From the NCBI GenBank assembly GCA_023634235.1, contig JAMKCF010000008.1:19311000-19374999 (forward strand): a DNA stretch of 64,000 nt, given 5' to 3'. Within the stretch, counting starts at the first letter, position 1. Each line of letters starts with the position of its first letter. The notes beneath the pieces are model-generated. The model did not search any database, was not told the DNA's origin, and was given only the letters and a program-made list of their open reading frames with translations. The DNA comes from Pisaster brevispinus (taxonomy: Eukaryota > Echinodermata > Asteroidea > Forcipulatida > Asteriidae). Made by a program: the position numbers and the translations under genes. Shown here piece after piece: positions 52,602 through 64,000 of the stretch.

Positions 52602-55600
52602 CTGTGAAAATAAACGAAGAAATCAATTTGATCAAAGTAGAGAGTTGTACTTGGATCAATACAAAGACACAACTGGGTGTTTGGGATTCCACGCCATTTA
52701 TTGTTGACAAGGTCTGAAAGCAACAATTTGATTTCATCCGTACTTGGCAGATAACTATTTGGGTATTTAAAAAAAAACCATCATTCTATGTCATGGTAAC
52801 TGTTTAAGTCTTTCAATAATTGTGATAAAAATAGTCACTTGGTGATGGAAATATTGAAACCCTGCCCTGTGAAAATGAGTCACATGTTGGAGTTTTATAC
52901 ATGACTTAAAAGAGCATACAACAAGATTCATTTTGACATATCTTACACACTTGCATCATTTTTTTGGTTTGTTCTAAAGTTATGACCTTTTGAAAATGAC
53001 CCGTAATGAAGAAACAGCCTGTTTAATAAAAGACATCAAATTCTGTAAAGGAAACAATGTACACAAATGAAACAAAAGGGTCAGGAAAACAAGTTTTTAT
53101 TCATCTTTATCGATAAAGTTTTGAGAATGAAAATAAAGACCCTTTAGAAGCAAGAAACCGCAAATCACATAAATTAATTTAAACTTTTTTTCCACCCTCC
53201 CAACACTCAACAGCCCGGTACTTTAAAGTGGGCTGTGCAACAAGCGACTCAATTTTGTAGAGTCCATCACATACACTTGAACACAGTATGGTCACGGTTA
53301 GAAAACGCCCCATTGTAATACATGATTAACTACTTTAAAATCTATAGGTTTTTTTAATACACTATTCTCCAAGGTGATAATCATTTACAAGGTTTTATAG
53401 ATGGCTTAAAATATTGTAAACAATTGTTTTTGCCTTTCCAAGTATTATTTTTCAATTAGCACGATTGATCACCATGCCACAAGTCACAACCAATTTTGTA
53501 CACAAACATAAGTATCCAAGGGGAAGCCCCACCCACACACATCAAGTCCAGTGTGTTAATTGGTCAATCCCATCAGGACACTGTTACATAAGTATTGTCA
53601 TCAAGCAATACCAAAGCAAGAATGATTGATCACCATGCCATGCCAGCCAGTCACAACCGATTTTGTGCCCAAACATAGGGGCTGTCTTTTTATACACAAA
53701 CATGAGCTTGTATAATGTAGAGCTCTGTGCTTCGAAGGGCAGGTTTCCAGACCAGCCATACATGTAGTATCTTGGTCTATAGATATAAACACTCCTGCTG
53801 AAGGTTATTAAGCCAGGGCACAAAATTAACACTGGACCACAGGCCCGAGGCCAGTGATTTTAGCGTTGGTCCAGTAAACTCACAAACGAACAAGCCCGAT
53901 GGTCTTGTGTTTTTCAATTCAATAACAATAGGCTACCTCATTGTGTAAAATTTGTTTTGTTAAAATGTTGACTAGGAATCTGATAAAATTCAATTCTCTT
54001 CAGTACCAAAGTGCTACACAGATTTTCTCTTGGTGCTCGTTCAACTCATTTCATTCTGGTCTTGTAAAAATAAATTCTGGTCCAGTAAAACTTTTGAGCT
54101 ACATGTACACAAGCCCTACAGTCTTGTGGGTGTTTCCTCCAAATTCGAGCCCTGTAAGCCATGGCTAAAATAGGATTAACTAAATAATTAGCAAAACTGG
54201 GCGGCAACAAATCGTTACCCTAACTCATCTTTGAAAGGGCAAGGCAATTTTAATTTTTTAAAGGGCACTTCCATTGGAAAATCTATAATTCTATATGGGA
54301 AACATTTGAAGGGGCACCAAGGCTAATACCAGGGGCCATGGCCTCTGTGTAATTCCAGGCTTGTACATTCAAACATTCAAAAACATACATCAACACTTTT
54401 TGAAATTAACACTTTTTGAACACTGATTGAAATTTATTATTCACATTTGAAAAGTAAGAAATATAAACAAGTGTACTAGGTAGCACAGTTTTTACAAGAC
54501 AATGTAGGCTGGACGAGTGCCAGGGGAGAGCCCTGGTGGTACTGCACCCTACATGTACCTCTCCCAAAGCCTGTCAGGAAGTTGACTGATTGCGGAGGAT
54601 TAAAGTTGCATCTATGGCCCGATTTTCACCAAAATATTTTTGTTGCAATGAATTTTTACTCCGAACAAGTTTTGACAGATGATGCCATTTCAAAACGAAA
54701 ACTCTTGCTTATTACATGTATGCCACTGACAATGCAAAAAAAAATACATATGTAACAATTATGCAAAGTTGTTTGTACATTGGCCAAAGGACATAAGGTA
54801 CATGTGTACATGTACAAGCAGACTTGAATCCTCGATTCTGATTGGTAGATCCATAGCAACAAGGAGTGTGATATAAACTTATATCAGACCCTGTGTACTG
54901 CGCTGTTCATCTGCACGTCAAGTTTGCTTGAAGATAAATTCGTTATAACAAGCGCGTTCATGGAATACAGACAATACAGGGCATCTGCGTCCCATCTCTA
55001 ACTCGGCCTTAGGCCTTGTTGGATATGAGACGCAGAAGCGCTTTATTTCTTTGTATTCCACTCGTGCTTGCGTGATAACTAATAAAGCGAGGATCCTGCC
55101 AATGATTCAAGTTTTAAATTAACGACCACTTATCATTTGCAATACCTTTTACGATAAATTTCCTGAATCTATGAAAACAACTACATGCACACAGTCAACC
55201 GTTGTGTCATCCTCCATGTACTGTGAGTGATTACTGGTACAATAAACAAACAATGCAACTAAACAATGCCAGCCTTCACTATGATATTATGTGGTGAATG
55301 CATACATACTACCCATTACATGGTCGACCCTCCTACTGTCTGATCAATCAATGTCGTCCATTGTGGTTTTGATATTTGAAAGGAAGACAAACTTGAAGAC
55401 AGGCTTTGAATGACACATAATACACATAACGATTGGCAGCCTGCAATATGACAATAGATTGTTGTGCATGTTACACAATCTATAACCTGTGTAATCCCTA
55501 GTGGTTTTGAATCAAACCATGGATAAACTATGCCAGCCTATGGCATTTTTGTCAATGCCCCCCCCCCCACACACACAACCTTACAAATCGGGTTTGTGGG
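52602..55600. other. Upstream of the CDYL chromodomain exon; no exon recognised
   Basis: Probably CDYL intron 1. It contains GGCCCGAGGCCAGTGATTTT (53820-54150) and GGGCAAGGC..TTTGAAGGGGCACCAAGG (54225-54362) repeats and a foldback with CTGCGTCCCATCTC / GAGACGCAG arms at 54948-55075. The short exon carrying Met and the (Y/F)E end of the first chromodomain strand was sought here without success. Confidence 0.5.
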
Positions 55601-55638
55601 GTTCTGCTAATGTTCTTTTCTAATGAATTCTCTTGTTA

Positions 55639-56482
55639 AGCCCTTTTCACACGACGGAAAAAAAACCGAACATTCTTTGCGAAATTTTACAATTTTTTGT
55701 AAAAAATTACAAATTGGGCTTCGTGTGAAAGGACAGTAATATTTTACATCGCCTACAATCCTTGCGAAATTTTCGCAAACCTTGCGAAATTTTGTAGTAG
55801 GTCCCGACCTCCGAAAAAATCTTACGCTAGCGTAATTTTTCGCAAGGAATCTAGTCAAACCTTCGTGTGAAACGATCCGTTGTTTATTGACGGACGATCC
55901 TCGCGAAAGCAGTATTAACACGCATGCGTGAAGAACCTTCGGGAGCAGACCTTTGTGTGTTTACACATTGTTACCGGGCCAACCACGACCACATCCGCGA
56001 TTTCCCGCCAAACATTTTAGATTGGGTGGTTTCCTTCTCCATTAAATGTTTATCAAGGCAATCGTTTCCTCGTAGCACCAAGATTTCTTGGCCTTTTTAC
56101 TCTTATCTTTGGTTGATGTCTTCGCCGGTCGTTTTTTGGAGGATATTACGGGCATACATGTAGTATTATGAATGGACTCCCCAACGTCTTCGCGAGTGTC
56201 AGCCATTTTGAAGAATGTTTACATGGTTTATTTTTTACCGCGACACACTGTGCACACGCGACATACGTCATCATTTAACTGGTACTAGTGCTGTTTAAGA
56301 ACAAAAACTCTACAGTTCAGTGGTAACCAGCTAAGTCTGTACTCTCGTCTCATGGAACGTGGTCACATTTTTACTTGGTGTCGTGTGAAAGCTTGCGAAA
56401 GCGGTCAGGTGTGGGATGACTTCAGCGCTCGTTAAATTCGTCGCAAGGAATGTTGGGGGGTTTTTTTCGTGTGAAAAGGGCT
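55639..56482 (-). mobile_element. PIF/Harbinger-type element, copy 2
   Basis: Same inverted ends as copy 1, AGCCCTTTTCACACGA to TCGTGTGAAAAGGGCT, in opposite orientation, with perfect TTA target duplications (55636-55638, 56483-56485). The Myb/SANT frame is broken: about 29 bp are missing between the Myb helices and small insertions shift the frame. Confidence 0.92.
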
Positions 56483-58011
56483 TTAGGTCCAGGTTTAACA
56501 AAGACTTCCCTTGTGGGGTCAATTGTTCCATTGTTGAAAATACCCCACAACATACATGTAATACCTAACTGTGTTATACATGTAGCAACAAGAAATAATG
56601 TTCAAATGTTGACTTTGAGTGGGGTAAAATATCTTTCAATTATGTTGAGTATCAAAATGTACTTGCCCATTAAAAGACAAATGGAATAAATCATATCTTA
56701 ATTAAAACAAAACAAAAACGAACAAACAGTTTACATCTTAAACTTTGTGGAAAATTCTTTCTCATTAAGATTCTGGTAAAACAAATTCTGGTCTGGTAAA
56801 AATTTTGAGCAACAAGTCCTGATCATATGTTGACTTCAAATCGGATCATTTTCTTTCAGTTTTGTTGACCATTGGAGCATCTTACCAAAAGAGGACAAAT
56901 GAGATGAATCTTGTCTCAGTGCTTGTCCAAATCAAAACAGTTTATGTTAATCTGTGCAGAATGTTTTTCTCATTTGTGATTTAGTCTTGTAAAATAAATT
57001 CTCGTCTGGTGAAGATTTTGAGCAACATGCCCTGCGGTCTTGTGGAATTTTTTACCCCACATTTGAGCCCTGTAGGAATTGTACGGCTGTATCACATTAA
57101 AAAAATTTTGAGGTCAGTCTCGTCGAAGAAGAAGGCAATGTCACATTTGTACAAAGTGATCTAGCGTGTTCGGGAATCGGGCTTCATACCAAATTCACAA
57201 AAAATATGTTAGAGATAAAACCATCAATGCCCCAGATTGCAAAGGAGGTCTTTCAAAGCCAAAGATGTCAAGATATTCCAAAGACCTTGTTTCCAATTCA
57301 GCAAGCTTAGGCCAAACTTCCAAAATTTGAGTCCAGAATGCCCGCCCCCGCCCCCGCCCCCTTTGAAAAATTCTGGACAGAACCCAGCATTATATTCAAT
57401 TTAGTACGCCATTCTTTTTTTAGTAATGCTGATTTGTCATCCAAATTGGTTCAAGTGGAGATTTTTACTCAACGTTTATTTACTGTTTGTAAATTGGACA
57501 ATCAGTTTCACAAACATGACAATCAGAGAATTTTATCAGCAGGGTTCTCCCCATGCACAAGCTAGTGTGTCCAGCCGATTCATGAGAATTTTGGCCGATA
57601 CGCAAAAAAAAAATAAAACCCAAAACATTTACTTTTATAATATTTTAAAATACTACATGTACATTCACAAAAGTCATAAAGATTTAAAACATCTAGAATG
57701 CTTCAGATTGCACGGTAGGGCTTTTAAAACCAAGATAAACACCAAAAAGTAGAAAACATTTATAAAACCTCGTTTTGATTCAGCGTCCTTTGGCCAAACT
57801 TCAAAAAGTTTGGTCCAAAATGGCCCCCAGTTTTGAAAAAAAACACCCTGCTAAGAAATACGAGAAACAAATGTGTTTGGTTTTGTCTTTACTTACATGT
57901 ACATGTAGAAATATTTATGTAAGACAGTATACGTAACACTGGTAACAGTCCGGTAGTAAAGAAAGCTAGATGGAAGGTCCTACACACTTTGTGAGTATTT
58001 ATTTATTTGCA

Positions 58012-58175
58012 AAAAAATAGTTAGTGGCCTGACGTTTCGACCCTAGCAGAGTCTTTCTAAATGACAAGACTACAAACATATGTTTAAGACTACAAACATA
58101 TGTTTGTAGTCTTGTCATTTAGCCTTCGAGAAAGACTCTGCTAGGGTCGAAACGTCAGGCCACTAACTATTTTTT
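58012..58175. repeat. Large near-perfect palindrome, GACCCTAGCAGAGTC family
   Basis: AGTTAGTGGCCTGACGTTTC-GACCCTAGCAGAGTC-...-AAATGACAAGACTAC is mirrored after a short loop. The left arm lacks CGAAGGCT. Single-arm fragments occur at 9.0, 11.3 and 11.5 kb. Confidence 0.92.
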
Positions 58176-59149
58176 TTCCTCAATTATACCATACATGTAG
58201 GTCCTTTTGGTTGGTAAGCAGTTTGCAACAGCTAATACTATTTTTCCTTTTTTAGTTATGGCGGACACTTGAGGACACCGTTTGGTTTGGGTAAGCAGAC
58301 AAACCAAAATTACCCAATCCTAATTGTGTCATGGATTGATGTGTCTACCCTCCATGGTCTACCAAATCTCAAATTGACCTTTTGACTTCCTGCAACTATA
58401 TTGGACTTATCATAATGCCCAGACACCTTTTCCATTGTTTGCTTTACCGGTATGCAAAATTAACAAGCGAGTCTGTCAGACAGACAGACAGCGCTAAAAT
58501 AAAAAGTAGGCATGTAAGCAAGTAAAAGCAAGGCGAGAAACATAAATGAGATAGGAATAAAACCTGTGATTGGCATATTTTGTGGGTCACTCGCTGCATA
58601 TTTCTACAATTTAAAAAAAACCAAAACATGCAGGTGGTGATGAAAATTGATACCAGTTAGTTTAGCGTCACCCAAAAGGTCTACATACAGTGTATGTACA
58701 AAAGATAGCAACTCCATCAACAATTTGAACCATTCTTTAAGAAAAGATGTCCTTGAAGCACACTGAAGGAAATGATTCATTCAAGGTAGGTTGATGGGGG
58801 GGGGGGGGGGTGAGGAATATGCTTTAAAGAGACTGGTTGGCCTGAAAATACACAACTACCAATTAGCCAACTACCTTGTTTAGAGTTCCTGTAAGCCAGG
58901 AACTCTTAACCATGTTAACATGACCTCCTCACAACGATACATGTTGTTGTTGATTAGTTTTTAAACAGCGCTTTATCTACAGGTGTCTCAAAGCGCTTTA
59001 TCATTATTCTTCTCCAGACTGAAGTGCCCAATTGAGAATATATCTACATGCAGCGTTCTCCCTTTTCAAATGGTCCACTAGCCAAAGGTTACTTAAAAAT
59101 AACTAAAAGGCCCAAGTCTCAGAATTCTTTCAAAGTGGTCCAGCTGGCT

Positions 59150-59262
59150 AGTTCCAATGTAAAAACTGGTGGACTAGTGAAATGACAAGCTAACTGGTTC
59201 CCACTAGTTCCAATGTAAAAACTGGTGGACTAGTGAAATGACAAGCTAACTGGTTCCCACTA
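59150..59262 (+). repeat. 56-bp tandem duplication
   Basis: TTCCAATGTAAAAACTGGTG then GACTAGTGAAATGACAAGC and TAACTGGTTCCCACTA occur twice in a row with no changes, suggesting a recent event. Confidence 0.93.
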
Positions 59263-59808
59263 AAAAGTGTTTTTCAGTATTCATGGACACTATTGATAAA
59301 GAAAGGAAGTGGTATGCCTGACTGCACATGTGCAATGCAAAAAACAAGAAACAAAGAAAAAGGTTCTGCTTCTGATGTGGTTGGTAGGTCGGGAAATTAT
59401 TATTAAGTGCGGAACACCTGATTTTGTAGGTTTTAAAAAATACTTCTTCTTCTTCTTTTCCCCCCGGTCGACAATTTCATGAAGTTTCAACACTTCAGGA
59501 GCTTTACTTTTTTAATTACGGTAATTAATCATTACTTCATGACACCATCACGGTCATAGGCCAACTAACATACAAACACTACATTTCTATGTCTTTTTTG
59601 AATAAGTTTGACGTTGGAGTAAACAAACAAAAAAAAGCTAGAAATTGACACTGGCCCGAGGTCAGTGACCTTAGGGTAGGGCCAGTAAACTTAAGACCTG
59701 AAAAGTCCGGCAGTCTTGAGTTTTTTAGTAATATTAATAATAACATGGACTTATTATGTGCATATCTCTGGAAACCGATCAAGGGGAATAAAAAAAAAAA
59801 AACCTGAA

Positions 59809-60135
59809 GTGACACAAAAGTCATGTTCAGAACAAGTTAAGAGAAAAAATAGCAAAACGAAACCAATCACGGCGCATTAAAAAACAACAACAACGAGGTG
59901 ACACAAATGTAATGTTCAGAACAAGTTAAGAGAAAAACTAGCAAAACGAAACCGATCACGGCGCATTAAAAAACAACAACAACGAGGTGACACAAATGTA
60001 ATGTTCAGAACAAGTTAAGAGAAAAACTAGCGAAACGAAACCCGATCACGGCGCATTAAAAAACAACAACAAAGAGGTGACACAAATGTAATGTTCAGAA
60101 CAAGTTAAGAGAAAAACTAGCGAAAACAAATAGGA
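59809..60135 (+). repeat. 89-90-bp tandem repeat, four copies
   Basis: Units start at 59809, 59898, 59987 and 60077 and contain GTGACACAAATGTAATGTTC, AGAACAAGTTAAGAG and ATCACGGCGCATTAAAAAAC. Confidence 0.93.
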
Positions 60136-60270
60136 CTTCAACTGCCTCTTGAAGATGTTCAAAGATGATGTTTGACGGAGTGTGGCAGGGGAGCTTCTTC
60201 CAAATGGCAGGTGCAGCATTGGCAAAGGCACGCTGACCATAGCAAGAGGTTCTAAATCTTGGTTGAGCTA
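60136..60270 (-). pseudogene. LINE RT C-terminal remnant
   Basis: The minus strand encodes YGQRAFANAAPAIWKKLPCH then, after a frameshift, NIFKRQLKSYLF: the standard tail of CR1/jockey-type proteins. Confidence 0.8.
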
Positions 60271-60419
60271 ACATATTTGAAGCTTGAAGATCTTAAAATC
60301 TTTTTTAATAATAATACATAAATGTGCGTCAATCTTTCATCAAAAAAATTGTGTTCAAATGTTGACTTGGGAGTCCAATCTGTCAATTTTGTTGAGTATT
60401 GAAGTATTGAAGTAACATT

Positions 60420-60965
60420 TTGGATTTGACTGTAAGGAGTTACACATTTTCTATGAAGGATACGTTGGATCTACACTAGAGTATGCAGATGTAGTTTGGC
60501 ACTCTGGTTTGACCCAAAAAAACAAAGTAATGATATTGAAAGAATTCAGAAATTGGATCACTGCTGGGGGTTTGCGGAGGGTTTGTCTACATCAGATCGC
60601 ACCAACAATCTCATCTCTCCTTCCAGGTTGTCGAGTCATGGCAGATGCCTTCGTAGTTCAAACAAAATTTCACAGCTCCGTGTCAGAATCACTCGTTTTC
60701 AAAAAAGCCCAAACCCTTATTTTATTAATTTGCTTAACACTTAATGTATTTTCAATGTTTGTAACGCTGTCTCTGTTTCATACTGTATTTCACTGTTTTT
60801 TCCAGTCATTGTTTATTGGTAATTTTATTGGTTGTATTCCTCATCCATTCCTGTTTTTAAGTGTGTTTTGTAATGTTTTTTAATCATTCTTGTAATTTTC
60901 TTGCCGTTTTGACTATTTACTGTAAATTACTGATTGTAAATCACATCCAATTTGGCCTGTGGGCC
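60420..60965 (+). pseudogene. Degraded non-LTR retrotransposon 3' end
   Basis: Encodes GYVGSTLEYADVVWHSGLTQ, then in another frame DIERIQKLDHCW and RVRITRFQKSPNPYFINLLN with a stop: the thumb and C-terminus of a jockey/CR1-like RT with frameshifts. It is followed by an untranslated tail ending in ATGAAATGAAATGAAA, typical of such elements. Confidence 0.82.
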
Positions 60966-61649
60966 ACGAAATGTGATAATGAAATGAAATGAAAAAAACA
61001 AAACACCATGAGGCAAATGAGATAAATCTTCTCTAATTGCGCGTTCAAATAAAAGCAGTTCAAATGTGAAACTTAAATAGCAGATTTTCTGGTCCAGTAA
61101 AATTTTAAGCAACACGCCCTGCGGTCTTGTGTTTTTTGTACCAAGTTTGAGCCCTGCCATGCACAGACCCCTTGGTTTATAAAAGCTCTAGGCGTGTGGT
61201 GAGGCCCCCTTCAAAACAATACTCAATAGAATTTAAAACCCTTACATACAATGCTTCTCCACCTTGCAATTTGCCACAACACAGTGAAACTGAAAAATAA
61301 CCTTGGCATGATAATAAGGCCTTGAACAAAATAGGAAATGTTATTGAGAACAAGGGCTGACCTACATGTACATGTATATATCAGGCTTTTATAGGCTGCT
61401 TTAAATAACAAATTTGCATATTTTTTCAGGAAAAAAAAAAATAAAAATAAAAAATGGAAATCAGTTGCCACACCGTTCTTTTAATGTATTTGTACATGTA
61501 CATGTAGGTCAATCATTGCCACAGATTGCCACTACAGACACAGGTTGATAACCTAAAAACCTTCCAACAATGGCCCAAATTCCATTGCAATTGAGTACAG
61601 CAGGTGGCTTCTCCAGTTTAGCACTCTCACTGAAGTACGTTGGGCAGTG

Positions 61650-62415
61650 GCTCTGTTCGGACCCAACAGGTTTTTACAATTGTCCCGACTAGTTGGGACT
61701 GGTCCCAACTTGAGTGTTACAGTTGAGGAGGCCCAACTATAGCTGGGATTGCCGGATAGTGCCGAGTGACAGCGACGTGTACAACCACAATAAGTTGGGC
61801 TTCTTAAGTGATTTTTGACCCTCGCAAGTTTCTCTCATCTTGCATTGTGGCTCATAAGTGATACATAAACAGTATTTCATGTATGGATGAGAAATTTTAG
61901 ACTTTTATCTGAATTCAGAAATTCTTTTATGTCTGCCTGGTTACAAAAAAAGGGCAGTTATTTTCTTTAGATATAACAAAATCCTACTCTTTGATCTACA
62001 CTCTAGCGCTTGGGATACTGTTCACAAAAACTTGAAATCTATCTCTACGAATTACCTAAAGGTGGGAATGCCACCATTTCGAAATTTCTACCGACATTTT
62101 GATGCCAGTTCTGACCTTATTGTCAGCAATGATTCTCAACCCTACTCATGGCAAAACTTGAGAACAATGGATTGTTTCTCCTTCATGTACACACAGCTGA
62201 ATTTACACTCCATTACCCATGGAGGTAGAAATAACCACCAGCTGTCAAGTTGTCAGATAAAATCCAACCAATGCATTGTACAAGAGCTGCTGGTTCCTTG
62301 CTTGGTGGCAGATCTCTAGATCCCAGCTATTGTTGGGTCTCCCAACTGCAACACTCCAGTTGGGACCAGTCCCAAAACAATTGGGATTCTTAAGTTGGGA
62401 GGAACAGCTGTACTC
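61650..62415. mobile_element. Long-TIR DNA element nested in another repeat
   Basis: Ends of about 90-100 bp are inverted copies: GTTGGGACTGGTCCCAACTT, GAGTGTTACAGTTG and CCCAACTATAGCTGGGAT on the left mirror ATCCCAGCTATTGTTGGGTC and CAGTTGGGACCAGTCCC on the right. The interior holds a 95-codon frame (62032-62319) with no recognised family. The sequence on both sides belongs to one repeat (see 45070-45270). Confidence 0.8.
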
Positions 62416-63499
62416 TCTTCAGCTATTTTTAAGCTCGAGTGTGCACCAAAATGCCACTGAGTGTTGAGGCATAGTGTGGCATGGGTTGGTTTCCTCAATA
62501 AGCCTTTTGAAAAATTACCCTGTCCCTTCCACAAAAATACAACTCCTGGCCAAGGCAAATAACAAGTGACTTTTTTTTCATTCACAAAAAAATAAAAAGA
62601 CCCCCCAAAAAAGCATCTTTTATATATATTTCTTGGGAAAATGGCCATGATGCATACATAAACTGGCTAATGAGATTTAGGTTTCAGGTTTTCCCAGGTT
62701 GGCAATCATGGTGTCTAAATTTGCACTAAATTACAAAAATGTGTCTTCAAAATCGGGTCTTTAAAACAACGTACAGGAAAGGTAAATCCGGATGACTTAA
62801 CTCAAAACAAGGTCCCTACTTAGGACATCCAGATGCCCTGACCCCTGTAGCTAGTACAACATGATGAGACTAACAGACTGTTTGTCTTTTTCAATAGCAC
62901 TTTGGCTAATTGGGGAAAGTGTCCGCCAAAGTACCATTTAGAGGAAAAAAACTTCAACTGAAAATGGTTACATGTCTTGTTAAATTTTGATTCGAATTTC
63001 CGGGCATTTTTCTCAACATCAATGGGGTCATCGCTACAGGAAAATTAAGGGCGACCAATTGGCGTCAAAGGGAAGTCATCAGTTTACCAGGTCAACAAGC
63101 GTGTGTGCATGTGGTTGTGGAGTGAGCCCATTGAACTCAGTGACCTTTAGCATTAAGGGATTTGGGTGTTTTGGCAGAATGTGAAAGTTCTCACCACCCC
63201 CAGGAAGTTTTAGTAGCCCACATTTTATCCATCAATCTGTCATTAATGCACCTTTCTGATTATACTGTAGCGATCACAACCAATTTATTATTATAAGTTA
63301 CATTCACACACTCAAATAATTTAACACTTTTAACAAATTGTTATTCACATCTGAAAAGGGAGAAGTTTGGGAATTATAAATAAGTGTAGGTTGCACAGTT
63401 TTTAGTAGCCCACAGGGCAAGTTGAGAAGTGGCGTTTACTACCCCCCGTAGCAGTTTTTTCTAGATAATGTACGGTGGGCTAGTGTTAAGGGTGAGCCC

Positions 63500-63610
63500 T
63501 GTGAAGTATTGGTGGGTAATTCACTGGAGTGTGGGTTCGAATCCCAGACATGACACTTGAATCTTTGAGCCAGACGGTAAAGGCACTTTTCTACAATTGC
63601 TTCACAGTGC
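63500..63610 (+). repeat. SINE-like fragment
   Basis: GTGGGTTCGAATCCCAGACA (B-box) followed by TGACACTTGAATCTTTGAGC and GGTAAAGGCACTTTTCTACA, the tail also seen at 12.3 kb. Confidence 0.65.
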
Positions 63611-63914
63611 GACAAATCCTCATTTGTCCAGTGATTTACATGTAAGCATCAGGCCACTAAACTCATGAACGGACAAGTCCGGCGGTCTTGTGTTTGTCAA
63701 TTCAACAACAATACCTCAGTGTAATATCTCAAACAGTAACAAATTATGTTCAAATGTTGACATGAGTCTGATAAATAACTGTCAATTCTAATGAGTCATG
63801 AAATAAATAATGAATACTATTGAGTGCTTGTCAAACAAAAACAATGCATGTCAAACTGCGTGGAAACTTTTTTTCTCATGTTGATTCAGGTGTATGTCCC
63901 CCCCCCCTCCAATT

Positions 63915-64000
63915 TGGGCACAATTTCATAAAGCTGTAAAGCAGAAAATTCTGCTTAGAAAATGAGCGGGGTACCAGTGGCAACAATGTAAACCTTATGG
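63915..64000. mobile_element. MITE, GCTGCTTAAGCAG family, cut by the window end
   Basis: TTGGGCACAATTTCATAAAG and CTGCTTAGAAAATGAGCGGG match the left half of the other copies. Confidence 0.8.

Noticed and set aside
57745..57800. Candidate first CDYL exon ending AACGAG|gttt on the minus strand
   Set aside because: No start codon in frame close upstream, and the residues before the donor do not fit a chromodomain.
62032..62319. 95-codon frame inside the long-TIR element as a transposase
   Set aside because: No DDE/D motif or known domain visible; too short.

Overview
The window is eukaryotic, from an animal nuclear genome. Coding sequence is split into short exons with GT..AG introns, and most of the DNA is intronic or intergenic and full of decayed transposable elements. 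The protein families, together with the abundant hairpin MITEs, tRNA-headed SINE pieces and short satellites, suggest a marine invertebrate deuterostome, most likely an echinoderm. That placement is inference from repeat style and protein similarity, not proof.

Three protein-coding genes could be reconstructed. (1) 5373-25202, minus strand: the nucleoporin SEH1, complete in 12 coding exons (369 aa). (2) 26621-27950, plus strand: NEURL2, a Neuralized-domain plus SOCS-box protein, complete in 2 exons (293 aa). It diverges from SEH1 across a 1.4 kb gap. (3) 43003-52601, minus strand: a CDYL-type protein (chromodomain plus enoyl-CoA-hydratase-like domain), with 7 exons found. Its first exon, carrying the start codon and the first chromodomain strand, was not found and may lie outside the window. 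The three genes act in different processes (nuclear pore/GATOR2, ubiquitin ligase adaptor, chromatin co-repressor) and need not work together.

Layout: 1-440 is an AAAC microsatellite; 441-5372 is gene-poor with old repeats; 5373-25202 is SEH1, whose introns hold four minisatellites, a pogo-like element, a PIF/Harbinger-type element with a Myb/SANT-like ORF, and LINE and gypsy gag fragments; 25203-26620 is the shared upstream gap; 26621-27950 is NEURL2; 27951-43002 has no recognised gene and many MITEs; 43003-52601 is CDYL; 52602-64000 is probably CDYL intron 1 or upstream DNA, with a second Harbinger copy, a long-TIR element and LINE remnants.

No operon, CRISPR array, functional tRNA/rRNA gene or obvious new multi-gene system was seen. 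The more unusual signals are a 17-bp array with 13 perfect TGACGTCA (CRE) sites inside a SEH1 intron; a small dispersed repeat carrying a histone-mRNA-type 3' stem-loop, one copy with a 9-bp target duplication and another split by a pogo-like element; a decoy copy of a SEH1 splice donor; and a Harbinger-type pair with a Myb/SANT-like ORF.
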